64,000 nt of DNA from assembly GCA_025642065.1 (NCBI GenBank), contig JAODUP010000721.1:394501-458500 (forward strand), read 5' to 3'. Origin of the DNA: Paralvinella palmiformis. Lineage: Eukaryota > Annelida > Polychaeta > Terebellida > Alvinellidae. Shown here one piece after another: positions 9,830 to 22,000 of the stretch. Made by a program: the position numbers and the translations under genes. The number at the start of each line of letters is the position of its first letter. Position 1 is the first letter of the stretch. The notes under the pieces are model-generated. The model was not told the DNA's origin and searched no databases. It saw only the letters and a program-made list of their open reading frames with translations.

Positions 9830-11750
9830 AAGATGATGGCTGTGTTGAACTAAGCGTAAATGTAAAACATCTTTTAACAAAACGATTGTAAAATATTTAA
9901 CAATTAGTTTGTAAAATTTGGGAAGGCTATTTCTGTTCACAGTGTATTACTTACCTTGGCTACTGTGAAGTAATCATGTTTCAGTCTATTTCTGATTAAT
10001 ATGATTTTGTTACAATTTATTTCTCATCCTTAAGCATAATTTAGTATTTATCTAACAACTATTTGATGCTCTAAAATATAATATTGATTTGCCAGAAATA
10101 CTGTAAATGAAAGTCAGTCTCGTCATGTTAATTAGTGGCAGGTGTAACTACAAAAATTAGTGATGATCACTGTGGTAATGAAGTGAGTGTTTTCCTTTAA
10201 AGAGAAGAAAACGTTTATTGTGATATTAAATTAATTTTTAACTGAGTAAAAATTATTATTTTCCAAATATTCCTTTGCTTACAGAGTCAGAATATGGTGG
10301 ATGAAATAGATTTGATGGCTTTACTCATGAAATGCATCTTTAACTCATATTTTTCTATTTTTACAACAAATGGCTTGTTGCTAATAAAATAGAACAGATA
10401 AGCAATTAAACATGATAACTGTTAACCTAGTTAAATGATACATCATGTGAAGCTTTAAGGAGATAAGATTATCTATGTTGTTAAATGTCAGAGTATCCTG
10501 AAAGAAGACTAATTAAGAATACAACAGTGATTTGGTTAGACCATGGCTAAGGAAGATTGTAGGCAGTTGATTGATCCATTGTTGAAGGATCAATGAGCTA
10601 GGGGTCCTGCAAAAACCTAGTCGGATAGAATATGTGATTCTTATTGTAAGGTTTGATTGTGTTTGAGGGAAAATTTAGGTCACCTCAGGTACATAGATAT
10701 TCCTGGAAAACCTAAATGGCGACAGCTTCTTAGACATTGTAGGCGACTCCTAGATACATTGTATTGTCAACATAATTATTATATTAAAGGAGTTTGCTCT
10801 ACTATTAAATATTTGATCTGTTTAACTCTGATAGCTTTGACATATCTAATCCAAACTTTTGTTGCATAGTTACACAGCTGAGGATTTTCATCTATTCCTG
10901 AATGTTGGCAAATCTAGTGATTACGTTCACAAGGATGATTTGCTATGCATTGTCTTAGTTTATGCTGATAAGCTATTGATTAAAAACCCTATAGTGAAGA
11001 ATACTTCAAGTTCAATAAACCAGACAAGTTTAAATTAGCAACCACAAATAGTACATTGTAGAGGAATATAACTGTGATTATATTTAACTGTCTGACAAAT
11101 GAATATGTCAAAAGACCCACAAAGCTGAACAGCAGTCGCTGGGAAAGAAGGATTATGTATCTTGGTCAGCATGTGTGTGGTGACGAGGAAGTTGTCGTCA
11201 AATTGTTGGCTAACCATGTAATCTAATCAGTCTAACAATTCAGTGAGACACATCTGGAGTAAAGCATGTCATGTAATATACCATATCACAACTAATTTAC
11301 TATTATTGCTGTAATTAATTTGAACCATTATAGGATACATATATGTCTAATGGGTATACCCTCCTGCAAAGCAAAATCAACCGATAAAAATATTCAGACA
11401 AACATGAAGACCGTTATTAACAGTAAAAACCGGTTGTGTGTTCCCTCCAGAAGTGTAATACAATTATTGAACATACAGGATTTATAAAAGGGGTTCCCAA
11501 GAAAATTTCTTCCCGTGGGATGGGATAGTTTTATTAACCCTAAAAATCCACCAGGGAGGGGAAACATTTCATGAATGTCACAAAAAAACTAATAACGCCT
11601 TCCCAACTCACACTCGCCATCTGACGAAAGCCAAAGCAATATGTGTCCACAGATTTGAAAATAAAGGAGATGAAATCGTAGACCGCCATGGGGGGGGGGG
11701 CATGTCCCTCTTTTCACCTGTCAAACTTACTGAGAGGAAAAAAAGGAATC
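9830..11750. other. Intergenic stretch, nothing recognised
   Basis: AT-rich DNA after TRMT5. Only short chance frames are present, and none shows family motifs or coding-like composition. A G9 run lies near 11691-11700. Confidence 0.6.
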
Positions 11751-11754
11751 CGAG

Positions 11755-11960
11755 ATTCGTTCTGATAGCTTCTATAGCAGATTCAATTTGGTCAATTCCA
11801 CATCAAATTTATCGATCCAATTCCGTACGTTTTTTACCTACTACTTTTTAGGTTGAGTATATAGGTAATCCGGGTACCTACTTAGAATACCTAATCCGGG
11901 TAGTTTACCCTATAGTAGGAGTTTTTCATTCAGCCAGGCAACTGGCAAGGTTTTCTCTCA
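11755..11960. repeat. Dispersed repeat related to 5999-6287
   Basis: The segment around 11765-11850 is a diverged reverse-complement match to the block nested in hAT copy 1. It is followed by a repeated AATCCGGGTA motif (about 11866 and 11892). Confidence 0.45.
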
Positions 11961-12086
11961 AACATGCCGTAAATTATAAATTTATTTATAATTAGTCTCC
12001 CTGAAGAAACTATAAATTACAGACCATATGTGTCTCCCTCATTTGAGGTTGCCATGGCGCCACGTTAAAAACTGCCATTTCGGCTA

Positions 12087-12113
12087 TTATATATATATAT
12101 ATATATATATATA
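12087..12113. repeat. (TA)n microsatellite
   Basis: Short uninterrupted AT/TA run. Confidence 0.95.
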
Positions 12114-12173
12114 CAAACCTATTCAATGACAATGTTTATGACTTGCTACATAAAGGGCTGATTTTCAGTCAGT

Positions 12174-12412
12174 CTATGGGTCCAGAAGACAAAACACGGT
12201 ACGCTTCATCCCCTTAAAATGGTTGTCAAACTTTTTATAGATTACGTCATAGTTGGTTTTGTCTTCGTCCGGCTCATCAGTAAACTTATTGTACCTATCT
12301 AATGCCTCTGTTCCGATAGACGAAAGTAGCATGGCGATCTTGATGTTGTATTGTTTGTCATTGGCTTCCGTAGCCGTGAGCCACAGCGTGAAGCGCTGAC
12401 TCCACCACAGTC
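12174..12412 (-). mobile_element. Ty3/gypsy-like gag remnant
   Basis: A minus-strand open stretch of about 78 codons reads like the capsid part of metaviral (Ty3/gypsy) gag: RFTLWLTATEAND, then IAMLLSSIGTEALDRYNKF, an acidic EPDEDKTNYD and VIYKKFDNHFKG, ending at a stop. No protease, reverse transcriptase or LTR was found nearby, so this is an isolated relic. About 27 bp of it (GTACCTATCTAATGCCTCTGTT, at about 12290-12312) recurs at about 12425-12447, just upstream in its own reading direction, pointing to a small internal duplication. Confidence 0.6.
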
Positions 12413-13028
12413 GCCAACCACGTATTGTACCTATCTAATGCCTCTGTTATATAAAAGATTGTAACGTTTCGTCACACTTGAAGCATTGTGATGTTTTAAA
12501 ATGATTAAACTAATAATCTGACCCCAGTAGTCAAATGGAATTGCCCTATTTATTTTGACATGATATTAATATAACTAAGAATACCGTTGCTTATTATATT
12601 TAACGGTGATCAGTTGACGAGACTGAACTCCGCTAGGCATATATCGTGCCCGTATCGTTCATCACCTATGCAATGCATTAACCTTTGCATGTTGGTTATA
12701 CGTTATATGTGTATTTATATAAAATCGGACATATTTTCAGCGATGTGCATCGTACACATTTGGAACAATTTCTAATTAATATATATATATATATTGCATA
12801 CTTACTATAGTGGGAGATACACGCATCTGTGCACTTCAGTAGTTTAATTTCCTCTTTGTATGCGAGTCGAATCACACACTCCAAATATACGAACCATCAT
12901 CCCTTGGCCCTAAAATCATTGTGCAGTAATACCTGACTCACTCGCCTGTGTTAACACATTGTTTTACTTATGTAAGAAGAAGAGAGAGAAAAACACCCCT
13001 AACAATAAAGTACACTGTTATCGGCTGT

Positions 13029-13394
13029 TGGTTTTGTTGTTCGGGGAGAATCCCCAGGCTGTCGCTTAATCAGCACAGCCTCTATGTTAGAGCGGTTGAG
13101 AAATCACTCCTCCCCCACCACTCACAGGGGAGCAGTACGGAAAGATGGAGCCGAAATACCATGAGGGTGGTCACTGCCAGAGTGTTTTACGTCCTCAGGG
13201 GTTTTTTAACGTCCCCCTTTATTTTTAAATAATTCAGTGGAGACGGCAGCGCCGTTTAACGTGGTCAGCCACCCACGATGGAGTGAGCCGAGAAATTAAT
13301 CCCTGGAAAAGTTTCGACCTCTTGCGGGGTTCGAACCTGCGACCGTTGGCACAAAGTGCCGGGTGCTTAACCGCTAGGCCACTGGAGCTCACTA
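13029..13394 (-). repeat. tRNA-derived SINE, family A, copy 2 (full length)
   Basis: Same element as copy 1, with A-box TGGCCTAGCGGTTAAG and B-box GGTTCGAACC on the minus strand. A perfect 11-bp target duplication TTATCGGCTGT flanks it (13018-13028 and 13395-13405), showing insertion by LINE-driven retrotransposition. Confidence 0.93.
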
Positions 13395-13405
13395 TTATCG
13401 GCTGT

Positions 13406-13690
13406 ACGTTTAGGAGACGTTATAAGGGGTAAAGTTTACGCAAAACCCCCTCATACAAAACGAAGATGGACTATGGCGGGAACTGAGGGAGTCTTCCTCC
13501 TCGGCTAGACGATGCTTGTGACGAAGTATTCCTCGCACGACACGTCACAATCTAGTTCGCCGGTCTGTAACTACGAACCGCTGTCGGTAAATCGAAACAA
13601 CTTTTAAGCGCTTATGGAGTTTGTTCGTACCGGCGAGTTGTCGTAAGTAGAAACCGCCGTAATCCGAGGACCTCCTATACTATAGGTGAA
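13406..13690. other. CpG-rich unexplained block
   Basis: This segment is clearly richer in G, C and CpG than the AT-rich DNA on both sides (many TCG, CGC and ACG trinucleotides). It has no long open frame or recognisable motif. It could be a relic of a transposon, or a CpG-rich element next to an unseen promoter. No function is assigned. Confidence 0.3.
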
Positions 13691-13699
13691 AATTAACCA

Positions 13700-16570
13700 A
13701 ACCGAACCTATACTCTCCTACTTACTATAGTCTTGATAAGAACATTAGCTTCTCCGTATGTATATTTGACAAAATGGTTAAGAGAACATGTAGAATGGGG
13801 ACACTAATAAAGGAAAGAGGTTTTTTTCTATAATTTTCTCATATTTGCCAATAGTTGCTGTAGTTTGATTAGATATGTGATTGACGTGTGTCCTGGGAAA
13901 CACGATGTATATGTCAACTTATACTAAAAACGAGGTCAATTTTAAAATAAGTTTTAACGCCGCTTAAAATGGTTTGCATCACCGACAAGAAATGTTTCTA
14001 CATAATTAAGAACTAATAAATATTAACGGCGACCACGAAATAAAACCATGTTCCATTGATAATAGCAACATAAAATGCTAAATGTTGATATTTTTAATAT
14101 AAACCAAACGTTCGCCATAATTTATAAATCCGTATCTGTTTTTACTACAAAACGCATCAGACGTAGGCCTATACAGTTCGCACGCAGGTCAAACGAAATA
14201 AAAAGCTCCCCCGTTTATTTTATACTATATATGATGTTCTTCGTCTCTAAACTGGCAAGAAGGAGACGAATACGTTGTCTAAAATTATCCCGGATACCTC
14301 ATGATTCACGGAAGGAGGCTGTGAGGTAAAGGAATAGTTAGACTGAAAGGAAGAGGCAATATTAATTTTGTTACTTATGGAGTACAGTTTAAAAATATAT
14401 ATAAATTAAAAGCATGCTAGGGAAATACTAGGGAATTCAGGATTCGACCAAATGAAGAATGACCCACAAGATGTTTGCAACATTCCAACAAGTAAGTTCA
14501 AATAATCTTCATGTGGATATGCATGTGCACAGTGGTAGTCAACACTCAAGACTTAACCTTTAAACTTGATCGTGTAGTTCCACCTGGACCCAAGACTCGA
14601 ACCAACAAACAAGCAATATTAGTTAGTTATTTCAATGCTTCAGTGAGAAAAAAACTCGTATAGTGAGTGAAAGGAACATCCGAATTTATGACTAAAATTG
14701 AAAATACTTCTGGAACTCCTGAAACTAAACCTAAACACGAACCATGATAATGCTTATTATTGTTTCAAACGTCTTGACCTGACTGGTGCATATATCATCC
14801 AACTCACCGAATCTAAACTAGCCTCTTATTCATTGTGAATTACAATTTGATACAACGTTTTGTAATAGACAAAACAAAGTTCAAAATGTTAATACAGAAA
14901 TGACAGCCTACAGAAGGTTATTTCATCGAAATAAATTTTTTTTAATGACTACAATCCAAGAACTAAGTATTTTGTATTTTCTTCATGAACAATACAAAAA
15001 GGAAATAATTTTTGAAAGTCGCACTGGATGATGACAACACTCGGTGGTCTTGCAGTGTGGGATTACCGTGGAAGAAGAAACATCGTTCATAATTTCTGTG
15101 AACCGTCATGTCTTGCCAACACCCACGAGCTATCCAGAGTAATCTTGCTCCACACCAGATACGCGGTATACATGAATATATTTATTAAAAAAAACAAGTC
15201 GAAAGATCAGTGAACAAATGACGCGGAGCCATATTTTAACGCATTTTCAATGTTAAAACACATTATAACGGTTGTGATAATGCCGAACATTCTTGGTTTT
15301 ATTCGGCCACTGTCACTTGTACTATAAGAAAAAAACATTTGACCTTGTGGCTGCCCATAAGGTTGCATAGAACGTGATCGTAGCGATGATGAGATGTGGG
15401 ATGATACGATGATGATGATGATGGTTATGTTTATTACCAAATACTGTATGCTAGAGCGCTAGCTCTTACTTGTATCTGTAGAAGTTAAAGTAACAAAACC
15501 ACGTACTGCTAAAATAACAAAGACATATTGCACATGCATTTGCCTTTTATCGACAATGTCAAAATCTTCGAACAGGATTTCCATATGTTCTGAAAGGTGC
15601 TATTCTAGGTACCTAATCCTAGGAATGATAACTCATGTCACAGAATCTACACAGGAAGAGATACTAGAAGCTCTTTAGAAGAATGTACCAATACCATCCA
15701 GCTTTCATTAAGAAGTAAATAAATATGAAGTTGTTCATCGTGGTATAGAAACACTTCAGAATAAGTTTAATAATAACAATTTAATAATACCATAGCTAGT
15801 ATATTAATAAATGCAATTGGGGAAATTACATTAACAGTCATCAAATCGTTCTATTGTTTTACATTACAGCTAATAAGATGGAAACAAACTAACAGAGACA
15901 CGACTGAAGGCGACCTTTTTGAGCTCCGAAGACTGTCCAGAAACATATTAACAATTATCCTCAAATAAATCCAATTTTCCTTTAGTTTCTCACTCTACCA
16001 ATTGGGAGTTGTCCATGTGAACGATCTATCAAAGCCTTTAGAAGGCTTACAATATGTAGTCGAATATTTATGTCAATGGGGTGACCTTATTCTATGTTCC
16101 TCGGATCAGCAATACAATTACTTAACTATGCCCAATGCATTTTCTGAGAAGATAGGATTCAAAATTACACAGAAGAATTAATCTTACTTTTCGTATATAT
16201 CGATTCTTATCAGGCTTAACAAATCCTTAAAAAGGATGAAAAGTCACCTAGTACATTTTGTTACCCACCATTTTTTACACAAAATGATTCGCTATTCTCT
16301 ACAGTAGTTGTTTTTGCAGTTTCATATGTCAAATGAATGTAGAAGTATTATGAAATATATTTTGTTAAGAAAGGTATGCATTCCCGTTGTCATATTTGAT
16401 CACATTTCTACTTTTAGAGTGCTCAGATTTACATCTATAGGCATGCTTTAATTTCTTCTTCTCGGTACGGAGGGCAGCTCCCTTCCAAACAAACTGCCAA
16501 CAGTCGGCGCTGTATCTATCGGGAATGTTGCTAATTCTATTCTAATAATTGCCTTCTTATATAACAAACA
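13700..16570. other. Intergenic stretch, no supported gene
   Basis: AT-rich DNA without motifs. The only frame with some protein-like character is on the minus strand at 15440-15207: a Ser/Gln-rich part with YGQPQGQ, then a hydrophobic stretch FGIITTVIMCFNI. It lacks any recognisable family and is not called as a gene. Confidence 0.5.
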
Positions 16571-16581
16571 TGGTTGCGGCA

Positions 16582-16790
16582 TTTTAGCCACTGTAACACG
16601 GCTGAGGGGGATGTCCAATAGCTAGTTATCGGCTGTTGTAACATGGCCGGGAGGTGGTCCCCGTTTTAGCCATTGTAACATGGCCGAGAGGGATGGCCAA
16701 TAGCTGGCTATCGGCTGTTGTAACATGGCCGAAAGGTGGTCACCATTTTAGCCGTATATATGATGACCAATAGCTGGCTGTCGGCTGGTA
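16582..16790. repeat. 82-bp tandem repeat, about 2.6 units
   Basis: Units start with TTTTAGCC at 16582, 16664 and 16746, exactly 82 bp apart. Each full unit holds two GTAAC(A)(C/T)GGC(C/T)G motifs and a CCAATAGCTRG..ATCGGCTG box. The third unit is diverged and loses its first GTAACATGGCCG. Similar AACATGGCCG pieces reappear after the MITE at about 17450-17560, so the MITE probably landed inside the array. Confidence 0.85.
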
Positions 16791-16820
16791 TGACATATGT
16801 GTCAATATAAACGATTGTAC

Positions 16821-17444
16821 GACAGATGCTCACTGGACAGTTGCTCATCTGGACACCTGCTCACCAAGCAAATGAAAAAAGTGAACACTTGCTCACCAGT
16901 GAATTTTTAATGAGAAAAAAAATCTGTTTAGTAACCATAGGGAATGTATTTGTTTTCCATAGTGATTAATTAATTCAAATTAATAAAACTGAACCAATTG
17001 TAAAATTTAGCAATTAATAAGTACATCAATGAGAATAGATTGATCCCCATAATAACTCAGAAATAACTAATCTGCTAGGCTTCTTCAATGATCTGCGATT
17101 GAAATGGAAGCCATAAATCCACTGATTATAAGAATGATATAATATATGAACTTGAATATTTATGTCATATTAACTGCTATTCTATGTCTATTATTGTCAT
17201 ATTTTATAATATTTTTTTATTGTATATATGTATGTTTCTTCACTCTGTGGAGGTTGAACGAAATAAATAAAAATACATTTACCTTGACATGGAGTAGGAG
17301 ATTGGGTGTAGTCTTGGTAGAAACTGCATGATTATTTGCATGTGTTCTATTTATTTTCATTTAATTGTTTTATTAACTGGTGAGAAGGTGTCCAGTATTT
17401 CATTTGCTTGATGAGCAAGTGTCCAAGTTAGCAACTGTCCGTAC
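16821..17444. mobile_element. MITE with long terminal inverted repeats
   Basis: About 75 bp at the left end (from 16835 GGACAGTTGCTCA to about 16910) is the imperfect reverse complement of the right end (about 17370-17440, ending AGCAACTGTCC). Each end is built from short GGACA-c-TGCTCA units; the left end has one extra unit. GTAC occurs just outside both ends and may be a short target duplication. The interior is AT-rich with no transposase. The superfamily is not assigned. Confidence 0.75.
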
Positions 17445-18209
17445 ACCAATGAAAACATGGCCATCCTCCGTCTGTCCAGTTAATATAACATGGCCGTGAT
17501 GTGGCTACCAGTCATAACATGACCTGGATCTGTACGCCAGACACCATAACATGGTCGAAATGCTGACGACACCCTGTCTGGTGCAGCTAGATCTAATTCA
17601 TGGAACTCTTTCGTTTGCATTTGACAATAATTTCTAGACAGATCATTCATTATCTTGTGAGAAATCTTAATAGGGTCATTAGCAAATATACGTACGCGGA
17701 GCCAGTATTTGGCTCAAACACCAGGGCTACAATGTTTGTTATGTATGCATGTATCCGAGCTATATTTTAATTCTGGACCTCATTTAAATTGATTTTGTGG
17801 ATAACATATAATATTGTCCAATAGCACTATTAGATGTGTTAAGTGCGGACCTGATATTAGATTTTATAGCGTCTTTTCTGAGTTGTCTGCTGAGATATGT
17901 GACGATTTTCAGCTCAGAAAATTTATTGTTAATTTTTCAGCACACAGATTATTTTAGTAGGTAACTATAGGTTTGTTTTAATCAATGTTGAAAGTATTCC
18001 ATTTTATAGTACGAAATAGTTATATTCTGCTGTTATAAACTAATATAGAATAGTAAACTCCGATTAAATTAAAAACAAAATAGCGTCCAAGCCAGTCATC
18101 ACTCATTCGTTGTACTTTACAAGTTTAATAAGTAAATAACAGTCAAACGCGTGTATTAATTGAATGCAAAATAACAGGTTGATTTCAGTAGCGATTGGAT
18201 ATATAGACC

Positions 18210-19001
18210 ATGTTTCAAGCAAGACCCTCACTTTTTGGAAATGAGGTGCCCATCGACCTTGAAGCGTTATTAAATGACAAGAAGAAAACTTTAGTTATTA
18301 ATCAGCCAGCAACCCATCTTCCCGACCTTGTAGTGTTTGTGGACCATTCAAAAAAGATGCCATTTCAACTCCAGTTTCAAGCAGTGGTCTTGTTTCTGGA
18401 CATCTCAGGTCAGGGGTTTTCAATGTCAATTGAACAATCCTATACATATTTACAAGCATGTTTATACTATATATTATACATTTAAGTTAGAGTAAAATCT
18501 TCGTTATTTATCCAGTTTTCAAATAGCTTATTTTGTGAACTATTTTTTCCCGATAAATTAGTTGCTGCATCTGTTTTTAGGATTCACTGCTCTTTGCGAA
18601 AAGTATGCACTTGACACAAAGAATGGCACAGATCAACTGACCAAGACACTAAATGAATACATGACAGCGTTAGTTGGCGAAGTACTTAACAGTGATGGTG
18701 ATGTGATAAAATTTGCAGGTACTGGTGTAACATTAACACTGATCATTTCAGTGGTGATTTTTGGTCACAGGTCTAGTTACCTAACAGCGTTCAGAGTGTT
18801 TTTTAATCCAAGAGAAGGGTCATAAGAAAATACCTTTCCAAAAATAATTGGTGGGGAGTGTTCTATACGTCTAAGAAATGTAACCCCTAGGGATATATTT
18901 ATTTGATATGACATGACATAATTGTCAATAAATTTTAATTGAAAATGTGATATATTTTTTTACACACTGTTAAATATATATTTCATGGAAAAGGTATAAT
19001 G

Positions 19002-19056
<55 letters not shown>

Positions 19057-22000
19057 TAAGTAATCAATAGATTAGGTCTGCCAATATTTTAAGCTAAAAT
19101 GGTTAAGCCAAATGTACAATAATTCTACATTTACATCAGATTACCTGTGTGAGATATAGTGAACACATTAGCATCTCTTCAAAGAGAAATTATCTGTAAG
19201 GTGAGATCCAGTGAATTTAGCATCTTTTCACTAAGTTTTTGTACAAATTCACTGATAGTGCAGCTGGCTACAGATCTCTAGCAACTGGATAAAAATTTGG
19301 GCCTGGCTGTCTTAATGCCATTATAATCCCCCCTCTCCCTGCAAAACAGGACATTTGGGTTCGTACGTACAGAACCTTTGGCTTTGTTGTTCGGGGAGAA
19401 TCCCCAGGCTGTCGCTTATTTGGCACAGCCTTTGTACAGAACCACGTACTGAACAGAAATAAAAATGTAAATGAGTTAAACATATATTTATTGGTAATTC
19501 CAACAAAATCAGCATTTAAGCTTATCATTAATAAAACACATGGTAAATATGCATTTCCAATAACAAATATTTATAGTTTAGCTTAGTATTTATTTATTTA
19601 CTGACAGTAAGTCACAATATAGATAGATTAGTGTGGGGGCCACGGCCAACTGTAGAGCGTGCTCATGTGTTAAGACCACACTTAGATATCACTGAAGAGT
19701 GTTTCTTCTTTTATGTTGTTTCATTACCATTGTAAGTTGTTTAGCCCACTTAGCTTATCATGTAGACAAAATATGAAAATAATTTCTACATTAATAAACA
19801 AACACAAACATACTATAAGAAAGTCAATGAAAGATTATAATTACCTTTAATGTGAAGCACTAATTTATTACTTCACATCAAAGGTAAATATTAAATAAGT
19901 CCTGATATAACAGAGTTATTTATTTAGACAATGACAACAATTAAGCACACTTATAGCACACAACTAGTTGATGGTGAACAGTATTTATTAATTGTGTCTG
20001 TACAATGTTTTTATCTGAACACTGTTTTCATTTGAACATTTTAAGCATTTATAATGACTTTATTGATCAATGACATCATTATATGTTCAGCAGAACTAAC
20101 CTACTACTATTATTTTCAAGGTGATGCCATTCTAACGCTTTGGAAATTAGATAACTATCAAGAGATGAAGATTACTGTTAAGCAAGTAGTTTCATGCGCC
20201 ATGAAAATACAGAATAACTATGGAGAATGGATGACTAGTGTGGGTGTGAAACTAAGAGTTAAAATAGGTACACTGTACTCTTATATGCTAGTAATAGTAG
20301 TCTGATATTTTGTAGATTTAGCTGTTATTATGCTACTAAAGAAATTGTGTAACTGTTTTAGATATGTAACTCTTCCACTGTTTATGTATTTTAAATGTAT
20401 GTTGAAATACACAGATGTGTGTGTGTGTGTGTCTGATATATATATATATATATATATTGTGCCTGTACAAATATGGTACTCAACAAGTGTTTGTAATGTT
20501 CAATGTCTTTTACAACCATTATTTAAATAGTTAGTTTTGCATCAGCAGTTTCAAAAGTATAAGGCTTATTCTATTATATTTCTTAAACAGGTTTAGCTGC
20601 TGGTCAAGTAAGCATGACCTGTGTTGGGAATGATGAATTCTCTCACTATGTGTTATTAGGCCGTGCAGTGGATGCCGTTAATCTGGCAGAGGGCTGTTGT
20701 TCATCAGGTGATATTGTTGCATCGCCTTCAATATGGTGCCACTGCCTTGAGTTGAAACTTGAGCACCAAGTCCTGGATGATAAGAAGCACGTAAAGGTCA
20801 TTATTGCAATCATGATTAGATGAATGTAAACCCAAATATATACCTTTTTGTTAATATGATACATATGTTGACTCACTTGTTGCTGTACACTATTTTAGAT
20901 CTTAAGTCGTGAATCTCCAGATACTGATCTATATCAGCCACAGAACATGATAACGATTACACCTTCAATGGGGAGCCTTATTGATGACACATATTCTACT
21001 GCAATAGTTGACACAGGTCAAGGTTATAATTTCATTGATTATATTTAACATTTTAGTGTCATCATTAATGGTTGATGTTCCATCAGAAATAAATTGCTTT
21101 TAAGCAAATTAATCTGCATAATGTTATTTGCTGTTACAGGTAATATAAATTATATTTAAGTACGCTGGGGGAAAATCCCCAATTAATTTAGACTTTCTAT
21201 GAAAGTAATTAACCTGAAACATTTACCAAGTCAATGCATTTCAAATGATAGTTGTGTCTGAAATAACAAATTAAACTGATATAGTGCTTTCTAATTTGAT
21301 TCTTCTTATGTTCCTTGTTAACATTTGGTAAATCTGGTTTGCTGGTGACGGTTTATATTGTGAAAGTACTCTTTAGAAGGTTAGTTCTTTTACATATAGT
21401 GTAGTGAATTAACCTATTAGTTCAGAGACCCAAATTAATAAATTTTATTGCTATGCCTAATATTTAAAAAAAATGATAAAATTTCATACTTGGTAGCCCA
21501 TGCACCATTCAAAATAATTTGGATTGGAATACATTTTACTAAACAAACTTTACATTTTATTTAGTTGTTGTACCCCAAAATTCAAACATCTTAATTTATC
21601 ACATGAAGACAGCTTCACTATTCCACTGCATGTTTACTATACATTTAGAATTTCCAAAGACACGTCTCTTACTCTGGACCATAATAAAAGAGCAGCTTAG
21701 AAGATTTGGAAAAAACAGAATGTTCTCCTGTTTATAATGACCACTATAGCTTTTTGACTTTATGAATATTTTCCAAAGAAAAAAGCTGACACACACTGAA
21801 AGCTATCCTCATTGAATAAAAGTGTAATTAGCAGTATTACTGGACCAAAGTAATAGGAAAAACTGCCTTGATTAGAGAACATGAAGTATTAAGGTCTTGA
21901 TCACATCATTTTATTTGTATTTATTATCTTAATATTTACAGATATGGTCTATTTTGTTCATTAATCTGTGTCTATAGCTGATAAATTATAGTGATTATTT

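Larger units (their letters stand above)
18840..20110. other. ADCY10 intron 2: repeats only
   Basis: Holds a (TA)n tract (19009-19052), a SINE tail scrap (19377-19433) and a hairpin (19841-19887). No coding frame fits between exons 2 and 3, whose phases join directly. Confidence 0.7.

Noticed and set aside
12948..13232. 94-codon plus-strand ORF
   Set aside because: Most of it is the antisense of SINE copy 2; the frames at 22-219, 19268-19528 and 63041-63241 are rejected for the same reason.
16582..16790. Centromeric or telomeric satellite
   Set aside because: Fewer than three units and no telomeric hexamers; just a local tandem repeat.
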